Source: Dryomyza anilis (Eukaryota; Arthropoda; Insecta; Diptera; Dryomyzidae). From it: DNA of 64,000 bases. The notes under the pieces were generated by a model. The model searched no databases and had not been told where the DNA came from. It saw only the letters and a list, made by a program, of their open reading frames with translations. Positions 11,501-23,500 of this stretch are shown piece by piece. Where the stretch lies: positions 20,565,529-20,629,528 of the forward strand of contig OX638132.1 of NCBI GenBank assembly GCA_951804985.1. Direction: 5' to 3'. Position 1 is the stretch's first letter; every line of letters starts with the position of its first letter. Position numbers and translations under genes: made by a program.

Positions 11501-14500
11501 AAAGTGGTTATCTTTTTTTTCATTAATTATTGTTCTGGTTTCTATTCACAAGAAATCGTTGCTGGAAATACCATGTGGAATTTCAGTAGACTACAATATA
11601 ATAAACACCAATTATGTTGTTTTGTTTAGTAAAATTTGTATATTTCATGTAAAATTTTATTCATAATAAGTTTGTTACTTGTTAAATAAAAATATGCAAA
11701 AGGTTATTTTGTATGCTATTGAATGGTATAAAAACAGTGCTTTCAATATATTCATTCCATTTTTCAAACAGGCTTACGGTACGTTAACGGACTCTCAAAA
11801 CGGAATATCAACGGATTCACTCCGTATTTCATCCAGTATGACGGTCTATTAACGTACCGTCGAAACGTACTCTCGACGGACTCACTCCGTAGTTCATCCA
11901 GTGTGACGGTCCGTTAACGTACCGTCGAAACGTACTCTTGACGGATTCGAAATCCGTTTCGATGTTCCTCTTCACTGGACCGTTTTGTATCCAGAAAACG
12001 GAACGTTTACGGAATCGTATTCCGTATTGCTGTTCCGTATATGGCTCCGTTAACGGACTGTTTTGTTTCTTGGGAACTATTAAAACAATTTTCAAATATT
12101 AACATTGATTTGACTGCGACACGTTATATAGGTTTCTGTCTTAGTGATGAAATTATTCTTAAATTATGTAAATTATTCTACACTTACTATAATGACCATT
12201 CTCTCTATCGTGTTCGTGTTTTATTAATTTTAATAAATTGTCATGTATTTTGGTATGCTTTAATTCTTTAATGCAGAACAACCTTAAACATTCTCCTTCG
12301 TCAAGGATCTTGATTTGTACGTGCAGCTGCACGGCTGCAGCACAAGTTCCGTCCTTGCAAGAGAACCTACTGCTAATTGCAGATGTCGTCATAACCTGTC
12401 CAATTAAAACAATTAGCCTTGCACGCCATACATATATTGGCCAACTTAGGTAAAAAAAACACCATTCGGCCATTCGTTGTTTGTTTCCCACGATGTCGTC
12501 GTCACACTATGAAACAGCGGACGTCGGTTGCATGTCGCAAAACACTATTTTTAGACGTTTGCCGGAGAAGCCGGAAATTTGTACAGAGAAGTTAAATGCG
12601 AGATCATTTAAAATGCAAGCCAATAAATGCAATTTTAGAATCAACTTTCACTCATGCAAATGACAGCACTTTTAAAAATTGAAAGGACTATTGAGTAATG
12701 CTCATCATGTTTACTATAAAACGAAAATGTAGATTTTTTTAGTATCGTCGTTGTATAATCAAACTATTTTTAATGCGGCTGTCAAAATATCATCTTGAAA
12801 TTTTGTATGAACATTTGTATTAAATCAACCAAAATGTACGATTTTTTTCAGAATTTTAAAAAGTGTCTTTTTTAAGAACATTCATTTTGAAGTGCAAGAA
12901 TAATGACCACGGGTTAGAAATTACAATTTAATTGCTCTATAAACTTGTTCTATTACCCAGAAATCAAAATGCTTTCATTGTGCTCGCACTGTGAGCGCAC
13001 GACTGATAAAAAAGTCGCATGCGTGCGCGCACAGAGTAGCAATTGTGCGTCCACAATTGAGACTCAATACGCTCGCACTAGTGCGAGGCATTTGTGAGTC
13101 GCATTTGATCATTAATATAGGAGCACGAGTGCGTACAAAATTTTAAAAATCAGTAGTATGAGACGCATATGCTCCTCAATATAGTCGCACGAGTGCGGGC
13201 AAAATGTGTGAGGCGCATATGAGCCTCATATAGCTCGCACGAATGATGAAGAATATAGTATACGCCACATATGCTCCTCAATATAGTCGCACGAGTGCGA
13301 GCAAAATGTGTGAGGCGCATATGAGCCTCATATAGCTCGCACGAATGCTGGAGAAAATAGTATGCCGCATTTGTGATTGGGACTCATCATAGTCTCATAA
13401 AGGTCACACGAGTGCGGCCAAAACAAAATAACAAAAATAAAATATAGTTTGACATTATTTTTAATATTTTTAAAATTTATGTACATAATACGACTAAAAA
13501 AATTCAAAATTTGACAAATAATTTCTTTTTAGCTTAAGACATAAATTATAAATATACGGGCAATTTTTTTTTTTTTACAAATTAACCAAAGCTCAGGGGA
13601 TGCCTCCTATTCGTGCAATGCACAGTGGAAAAGAGGAGGAAAGATGGAGTAGTGTCGGTGGATGTTTGCTTTAAATTTCCCAATATGTCGGGAAAAACAG
13701 ACGCAGGGAGATTGTTCCACAAACGTATCGTGCGACTGAAGAACGAATTATCTCTGTAATGCGTGGTGAACTACGAAGGGGTGCGCTTGGTTCGATTCCC
13801 GAGTAGAACGAGAGAATACACGACCTATAAAACAGGCTTACACACCCTACGGTGCTTCAGTGCTCAAGAGAACCAATAGAGGATGAAATATTTTCATCCC
13901 CTATTAAATATATTGCACGTTGTTGGATTCGATCAAGGAACTCCAAGGAAGATTTTGGAAGATATGTGCGAATTGTATTCCATCTTAGGTCGAATATAGG
14001 TGGTGTAGACAATGCGCAAGTCAGCGGGAGTGAAGCTGATACGATGAATTGAAATTCGTTCGAAAATGTCCAAAATGAAATAATAGTTTTTTTGCGCACC
14101 TCCGTACCCGACACCATCACATTGCCGCCCTCATTAGTAGCGCTTAAAATTTTCTGGATAGTCAGTCCGCATTCCTAACCTCGTGGTTTTGCGATCTCAT
14201 CCACTTTCGCCACCTTTCTGTAATATGACGAGTTGTTTTCGAAAAGCTGTATCATATTCAGATAGCCGCAATTTGCCGGTTTCCAGGTGTTGCACGCGGT
14301 GGAGTAACATCGCCATTTAATGTCCACTTTTTTCTAGTGTGACATGTTTGTCCTCAATCTTCGCCACTATGAAACTAGTTTGTTTTTATACATGTTTTTA
14401 TACATTGTTAGTATTATTGCTTTCAAAAGCAAAGATAATTTGAAAAATATAAAGACAATTTGAAAAGTTATTACTCTAGTACTCGCACTAATGCGAGTTT

Positions 14501-17500
14501 CGTACGCCTGATTTTATACGAAATTGTTTTATTTTTAAGTGATCGCACTATGATATCAGTATGCAATACGTCGTGCGCCCGCACGACTGCGAGTTGTGTG
14601 ATTTTTATATCATCGCATACTGCTCTCATATCGCACTCATGTCGTGAGCCCGCACTAATGCTTGTTTTGTGATATTTGTGTGCTCGCACACAGCTCTCAC
14701 TACGCACTCATGTCGTGCGACCGCACGTTGTGAGTTCATTTTGTTCACATATAGCACGATGTGAGCCCGCACGACATGATTTTTGTCGTGGCTACCCAGC
14801 TTTAAAACTGGGTAGCCATCAACGGAGTTTCTAGCAATTCTACTTTAAGATATATTGAAATATGAACAACCATACAAAAGTTATTTTTAGCCAATTTTAT
14901 GTAACTTTGAAGCACTGTATCTCTGGAAGTAGTGATCGAAAAAAAAATGATCAATGCATATCTCAATAAGCTTTATCAGTTGCCCAAATTTTATCAAAAA
15001 GGTAAAATCTCTTACTTTTTTTGGTCGATTTGATGTGTAATGGCCCATATATTTACTACATCTATATAATATGTTCTATAATGAATTTATTTTAAAATAT
15101 GAGCTAATTTGAACATTTTGAAAAGCATCTTCTGCCAATTTACGCCCAAATAAATGTCAAGTCGCAAAAACTTTGGGTTACCGTAACCCGAGTTGAAATT
15201 GTTGAAATAAATTTGCCATTCGGCACCATCATCATTCATCATGTGTCTACTAATAACAATCAGTCAGAAAATGATGTGTCTCCTCGGAGAGTATATATGT
15301 ATATTACCCTCATTACATAGTTTACAACCTTTATGTTTATTTTTTATACCCTACACTAAGAGTTTGGTACGCCGTTTGTAACACCCAGAAGGAAGCATTT
15401 CCGGTATAGAGAAGTATATATCTTGAACAGCATGACCTCCTGAGTCGATTTATGACCGATGTCCGTCTGTCTGTCTGTCTGTGTGTTGACATCTTGATTA
15501 GAGATAAATTAGAAGAGCTAAATAAATGAAACTCCTAATTTATATTACTTATATATCTACGCTGTCTGTCAGTGAAAATGGGCATGATCAGTCTATTGTG
15601 ACCTGTGAACCGACCGCTTATGTTCAAATACCTCATATAAAACATACATCTACTGGTGAATTTTACTCTATACGTGCTTAGGTAAACTTTTTCGACTTCA
15701 TGCTCAAATACATGAAAATAATATTTTTCGAAAAAAGTCGAAATTCGGTACACCCTTCCATTTGTAAATATGGGTATCAAATGAATGGAAATTCTTCAGC
15801 GATTGAAAGTTTGTAGTTATTTTCAGGATTCGTATACCCTGGTGACCTATATACAACTTTGAAAGGTAACCACACATATGTGTAGAGTATTTATAGTCGG
15901 CTTAGACCGACTATAATTTTAATAATCCTAACTATTATAATAACATCTACTATAAAATGTCCCTACTTTAAAATATCCCATGTGATCTAATCTTCCAAAC
16001 TGGTTTAATTTCAAAACCAAAAATATTCAGTGGATTCAATAAGTTGGTTCTATTAGTTGGCAGCACTAGTTCTCGTTTCGGTCACATGCTTCGGCTATTT
16101 TGATTTTTATTTTGTACCTACTCACTTTCGCAGTCGTCCGTCGTGTGTCTGATCGTGTGTGTGAAACCCCAGTTTCTGCTAAAGCCTGATCTGACACTTA
16201 AAATTTCAAATCGTAACTCGTGCTGAAATTGTTTAATTGGTTAGCCTAATTTCGCATCCGTCCCTGATCAGATTACGATAAGGCGTCAGTACCAAGGGCG
16301 ATTTGAAATGATCCTGATCAGGGTTGACTAGTGTTACCATAATTTCAAATTGACGTATGGCAACCTTTACAATGAATTCTGATCTAAAGCCTTCTTAATG
16401 GAATATGATCTGATAAATATAAAAAAATCTATAGAATAAAATTATCGAAATATTATAAAAAAAATAAAATAAAATATTTTAGTAAGTAAATGTTAAACAC
16501 AAATGCACGAGAAATTCAATTAGACTCAAAATGTTGACTTTTTGACATTGCAAACGTTATTGAGACAACGTTGTGTGTACACAAAACTATTTGTGGTTTA
16601 AAAGTGCTCAAATTTGGTCAAATCAGTTTCAAAAATAAAAAACATTTACTGAATTTTACAATTTATACTTTATATTTATTTTATTTATACTTTAAGACGT
16701 ACAAGTGCAATTGATTATAACACAATTTTAACATTACAGATACAAATTGCTTCTACAGCTACAACAACTGCGAACTCAGTAAACAGCAGCAGCAAGACCA
16801 ACAAAAACAGAACGAATGCAAAATCTCCATGATTAAACAGCATACAACAATAACAAGTGCAGCAATTACCGCTAACAATTTAGCGCCAACGACGATAACA
16901 ACATCAGCAGCATCATCAACAGCAGCCTTAGCAACCTCAACAACATCACCCACACCAACAACAGCAGCAGCAGCAACAGCAACAATAACGCCTGCAACGG
17001 GTTCGCTGCGCAAGAGCAGCATCGCTCCGGCAGCACAGCAGAAGAGTAGCACGAACGATGCCAGCGGACGTTCGGCTGCGTTAGAGCGCGCCTATGTTCA
17101 TGATGTGTACGAGAACTGTGAGGAGCCGACCGGTCCTATACGACCGCGTGTCGCACAATTCCTCGGGAACCTGGATGCGGGCGCTGTCGTCTGCGATGTG
17201 GGCTGCGGCAGCGGTCGTTACCTAACACAATGTAATCCGCTGATTTGTACCGTGGGCGTGGACCGCTGTTTACGGCTCAGCAAAGTGGCACGTGAAAAAG
17301 GAGGAGAGGTACGTAAGAGAAATGTTAAAATTTTGACTACATCTGAAATTCACATGTTGCGTCGCACATGGTCCAAAATTGAAAAAAGCTGGGGAAAATT
17401 CCCAATACCGTTTATTTAGATTAAAGACAGATAAACGTTAAATGTGTGATTCAAATTCGGTATAAAAATAGCAATGGTCTGACAATTTTTTTTTTTAGAA

Positions 17501-20500
17501 AAAGTTCAAAATATTATTTAATTCATACATGTGCATACAAATTATAAGAAATTCGTTTCAAAGGAACAATATTAAGAGAAAAAAGATAACGCAGATGAAG
17601 AAAAGAAGACATTGATGAAGAATATCAAGAGTTTTAAATTATAAATTTAAATTTAAAAACTTATTTGAAATACTCTTACATTTTGCAACAAAAATGCATT
17701 AAAAGTTCCGGAAAACACTGTCGAACACTTTTATTTGTAAAGATGTATCTTTTGTTTTAGAAGTTAACATATCGTCGGTGATACTGCAAAATCGCCTATC
17801 TACATTTTCGAATACCTCTTAAAAAATGAATTTTACAGAATAAACAAAACTCATTTCAGTCTCAATTCTGCACTTACTTCATACAAAATTAAGTATGTCA
17901 TAACTTATAATGGCATTTATCTAATTTATCCGATCAACATATCATTAAAAATCCGATTGTAACACAAAATTTGGCAGTATCACCGACGATATATTGCATG
18001 ATATATTATTGGTCCTTTAGACTAATTCAGTTTTTTTGTATAAAGAAATGAAAAAGGTCCATTTAGCTTGTCACTATCACTTTTATGCCACGCTATACAT
18101 CAAAAATGGTATTGAAAGTGACCCATAAAACATAAAAAAAATATATGTTGTAGCACTCAGGGGCAGATAAACTCTTCGGATTATGTTTGTACATTAGGGT
18201 GTCACTTATTTTTTAACACCCATGTCTCACCCCCTAGGATTGTTTATTAGGACTCAAAAATAAGGTGTGCAAAACTTTTTTGAATTTGAACAACGGGAAC
18301 ACGTGCCACAAGTACATTGAAAATTATACTAGGAGGGAGGTGCATTTGTACTAGGAGTCGAAATTTAGAATATTTCAAAGCAATATATCGAGTATGCAAT
18401 CATGTAGAACTGCTTGCGACAAAAAATTATATGTAATCAGATTTTTGATATTTCGATAATTTTCCGTGTTATCGATTGTTTTACACAGCAGTACTCGAAA
18501 TATTGGTTTGAAAAATTGTAAATTTCGACTCATACTTAGTACAAATGCACCCCCTAGTACAATTTTCAATGTACTTGCGGCACGTGTTCCCGTTGTTCAA
18601 ATTCAAAAAATGTTTGCATAACTTATTTTTTGTCCCTAATATAGAATCCCAGAGGATGAGAAAACTAAAAATCGATAAAAGTGTCAAATAAGTGACACCC
18701 TATTGGACATAATATATTTTTCAATAAGAGCGCTACAAAAGTTTTTAAATAAAACAAAAACGGATTTAGATATCAATGAAATTCTTTATTCCCGTAAAAG
18801 TACGTTCGATGCCATTATGTATATAACTCGATTTCTTTTGCATGGCCACCACGGGCACGCTTGCAGAAGTCTAGACGCTGAACCCAATTTTCGACGATTT
18901 TCAAGCATAAATCGGCCGATACTGCTGCAATTTCACGTTCGATATTCGTACGAAGTTCATCAATCGTCGCTGGCTTGTTGGCATAGACCATAGACTTGAC
19001 GTAGCCCCACAGGAAATAGTCTAACGGCGTCAAATCGCACGACCGAGGCGGTCAATCGACTGGACCATTTCGTGAGCTAACACGTTCTCCAAACTTGGTT
19101 TCCAATAAATTGATTGTAACATTCGCTGTGTGGCTTGTGTCGCCGTCCTGTTGGAACCTCATGTCCACCAAGTCCATTACATCCAATTGGGGCCAAAAAT
19201 ATTCGGTTATCATTGAACGGTAGCGATTCCCATTCACAGTAACGTGCCGGTCTTGATCATTACGGAAGAAGTACGGCCCAATGACGCCGCCGGCCCATAA
19301 TCCGCACGAAACCGTAATTTTTTCGGGATGCAATGATGACTCATGGAGTACGTGTGGATTGCTGTCTGACCAATAACGCATATTTTGTTTATTGACGAAG
19401 CCATTCAGCCAGAATTGAGCCTCATCGCTGAAGATGATTTTTCGATGAAAATCCGAATCATTTTCAAGTTGTTGCTCAGCCCAATTCACGAACATACGAC
19501 GCTTCTGGTGGTCAAGCGGCTTCAGTTCTTGCGTCAATTTGATTTTGTAAGGATGTAGGCCAAGATCTTTTCGCAAAATTCGCTACAAGGACGTCACAGA
19601 GATGCCCAACGGTTGAGAACGACGTGTGATATACACATTTGGGCTTTCTTCAACTGAAGCCTCAGCGGTAGCAATATTCTCCACACTACGGGCACTTCTT
19701 TGTCTCACTGGCACGGGAACATTTTGTACTGTGCCTGTGGATTCAAATTTTTCGACTAGACGCTCAATTGTTGATCGATTATGACGACCATAAATTGGAC
19801 GTAGCGCTTTTAACGTTGAGGCCACTGACTCCGAATTTCGGTAGTAAATTTTAATAATTTCGACTCGTTGTTGGCTCGTATATCTTTCCATCATGAAATG
19901 GCAAACCTTACTGAAGAGAAATGTCAAAAGAGCGGCAAGAAATACTTTTGTAGAGTCCCATTTGAAAAACCCTGTATCTTGAGTAGCAATTTAGAAACCT
20001 TTAGAGATGGACTGTTATATTTTTGTTGACACATTACTGATAACACTACACACCAGCCATTCATCGCAGCAATCAAGGCTATTTTTGTTTTATGTAAAAT
20101 TACGCACTGATTCCGAAGATATGGTTTAATACGGTTTTTTTGGATAGGTTTAAAAAATATGGGACTATAAGTTTTGAACCGAACTTTCATGAAGTTGCTC
20201 ACATATATTTGTAAATATCTCGCGTTCTAAATAACACATATGCTCAAGTGTTATATCGATTGAAAGGTAATTGAATATCTAGTAAACATTTCTCAGAATA
20301 TTTTTAAATTGGTTCATTAGTTTAAGAGAACTCAATAGGAGAACTTGAAAAAAGCATTTTTTTCAACAAAAATTAAAAGTAAATCATTTAAAAAATGGAA
20401 AAAAAATCGAGAAAGTAAGAACACCTCGAACTTTCACTCGAAACCATTATTTTATGAAATAGTTCTAAAGCGTATAGACTCTTGAAGTTTATATATTAAA

Positions 20501-23500
20501 AAAATTTAATGAGTTTTTACATGATTTATCACATTATTTAATTCATTAATAAATCTAATTTATAAAAAAAAAATAATTAAGCGAATCAATAATAATTAAT
20601 TGGAATTTATTCGTCATGGAAGAAATCGATTTTTGAAATGCTAGTGTACAACAAGTTTTTTTTTTTTTGTTAAGAAATATAGTTTGGCTAAAAATAATAA
20701 TATTCCATATTACCATCTGTTCCATTTTGGACTTAATTCGAAAATAACTAATCGTTCATTCAATAAATGCACAAAATGTCAAACCATCAACTGCATGACA
20801 AATGCATTGCTATTTCATTAGAAATAATTGGCATCTCCAGTTGCAACTGACAAATGACATCCTAACGCGATAAAGTGCTTTGTTTCGTTTAGCGAAATAT
20901 TATTCCATACCACATGCATCACGCAGTTGACATATATAGTCAGTATGACCAACCGAAGGGCATCACGTTCAGCAAAGCAATTAATTTAATGTTGCACATA
21001 CGTCATGGGGCACGTGTTGCCGTTGAGTTGTGCTTGTTACACCAGACAATATGTTGTCTGTAAATTAAATGTTATAAACGTTTAAAAAAAATGTAGATCA
21101 ACTGCCAAATATTTTATATTTGTAGCCTTGTGGCAACATCATTTTCTTTGCAATTCCCGTTGGTATTCGCCGAAATGTGTGTCACTCTTTTATATTTTTT
21201 CTTTTACTCTGCCATTCAAAAATTACAAACATTATATATATTTTCTTACGAGTATTTTGTACCCGGGCTGCGCAACGGGGTTTTTCTGAATTTTTTTGGT
21301 TTAGAAACTAAACTTTTTACTTTATTCGGTTCGTTATAATTGAATATAATTATTTATAAATTTTCGTATTGAAATCAACATTCATGTTTGTTACTTACTT
21401 CCGATCGCTTAACAATTCGATTTTCTCGTAGAAACACCTCCGTGGTAGGTTTCCAAGACAAAAAAACATTCACCGAAGTGGACAGAACCAATTTGTTATT
21501 AACAGATAATTACCAACGAATCCAACGAAGTCCAACGAATAATGAAATAATAATAGATCTTAAATAACAACTGAGTATTAAATAAATTCATGTATATTTT
21601 TGATTTCGCTTTTGTTTTCGTTTTTTGTTTTTGCTTTTGTGTTTTTGCTTCTGTTTTTTTTTTGTTTTTGTATATTTGCTTTTTTTTTGAATATTTGCTT
21701 TTTGTTTTAATTTAAACTATTGTGATTTTGCATTTGTTTTTGTGTTTTTGAGTGTTTGCTTTTAAGTTTTGGTTTTTTCTTTTGTTTTTGTGTATTTGCT
21801 TTTGTATTTTTGTTTTTGCTTTTTTTGTGTTCTTGCTTTTTTTTGTTTTGCTTTTTCTTCTGTGTTTTTGCTTTTGTTTTTAGTTTTTGCTTTTGATTTT
21901 GAGTTTTTGCTTTAGTTCGGATTTTGATTTTTGTTGTAGTTTTTGTATTTAAACTTTTAATTTTTGGTTTTGATTTGCTTTTGTCTTTGAAAAATTTTGT
22001 TTTTGCTTTTGTTTTTTTTTTTGTATTTGCTTTAGTTTGATTTTTGGTTTAATGTTTTTGCTTTGATTTTTGTGTTTGTGTTTTTGCTTTTGAATTATTG
22101 TTTTTGTGTTTTTTCTTTTTATTTTTGTGTTTATTCTTTTAATTTTGAGTTTTTGCTTTTTTGTTTTTTTTTATTGTATTTGGATTTTTTTCTGTCATGT
22201 TCGTAGCTGAAGTGAGTGCCAAGTTATATCATTTTGAAAGTTTCGAATGTATCAGAAGTGCCACGCCCATTTACCCATCCCGCCCATATATAGCCTATCA
22301 TTCCTTCCAGACCATACCGCATCTGTGGTAAAAAATCGGATCAGCCGTTTTGACGGAGAAGCGGAACAAACAAACCAACAAAGAGATTTATTATATGTAT
22401 AGGATGAATATCCCATACATCAATTCTATATAATTCTCTGGTGCTGATATTAACTGAATAAAGTTTAAGTAACATTTTGCAGAAAATTGCAATTGAAATT
22501 TTAGGTCCTTTTCAGCAACTTATTAGAATACAAAACTAAGGTTTCAAAAAACATTAAAAGCTGTTTTTAAAACAGTGATAAGACTAATTAATGACTGCTA
22601 AATATTCAAAAATATAACAAAAGTTGGCACATTTTATATAGACTTCAAACTAGTTTTTGTATGCACCCAGAAAAAATTCCCTCAAATCCCATTAAAATTG
22701 GATTGTATACTATATATATTGATTATATACACCCAGAAAAAGGTCCCTCAAATCCCCTTAAAATTGGTCAATAGGACAATTATTAATTTAATAGTATACA
22801 AAAAATAAATCTTTTCAAATAAACTCAATGGCAATGTCATGGTATTTTCTAGTATTTCATGGTATTTTCCGATTAAAATAATAATTTATCCTATTGACTA
22901 TTTTTAATAGTAAAAAATTATTATTTATATAATATTTTTTTCTGGGTGTAATATACAAAAAATAAATCTTTTCACATAAACTCAATAGCAATGTCATTGT
23001 ATTTTCTAGTATTAAATGGTGTTTTCCAATTAAAATAATAATTTATCCTATAGACTATTTTTTAATACTAAAAAACTATTATTTATATAGTATTTTTTTT
23101 CTGGGTGTGGTGAATTTCATTTAATTAGGTTCAACGGTTCCAAAGATATCGTAAATTGAAAAACGGGTTCCTTTAAATGCAATATTTTCTTAATAATAAA
23201 AAAATACTTAAAATTATAACGTCTTGGTATTAAACTGAACATGTTCTAAATATTTTACTGTCTACAAAAAATGCGGCTTTTGTAATGTTGGATGCTACTG
23301 TAACATGCAATAATTTCTGGTAGGTGCCTTTTTTTAGGGGAAACCAAAAAATACATAATTGCTGTAAGTAATATTATTGCATGTTACCGCAGTGTCCATT
23401 CCTATAAAATCCGTATTTAACATGCAATGCATTGTTGTATGATAAGTTAAAAGAGGAAAACCTTATAAAACATACTATGTAAAAACTATTACGAATAACT

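Larger units (their letters stand above)
12830..15050 (+). mobile_element. MITE-Y copy split by a 1.8 kb insertion
   Basis: Left piece to about 12957 (GAATTTTAAAAAGTGTC, TTTTGAAGTGC, AATGACCACGGG) and right piece from about 14790 (TCTAGCAATTCTACTTTAAG to AATGGCCCATAT at 15050) match the intact element at 62322-62810 in order. The left terminus is not recognisable. Confidence 0.65.

Noticed and set aside
16759..17052. Minus-strand Ala/Val-rich frame
   Set aside because: It is the complement of the Thr/Ala-rich ACA/GCA repeats of fid exon 2.
17309..17419. Read-through of fid exon 2 as a natural C-terminus
   Set aside because: A good donor lies at 17309, exon 3 continues the conserved fold in phase, and the read-through residues are not conserved in the family.
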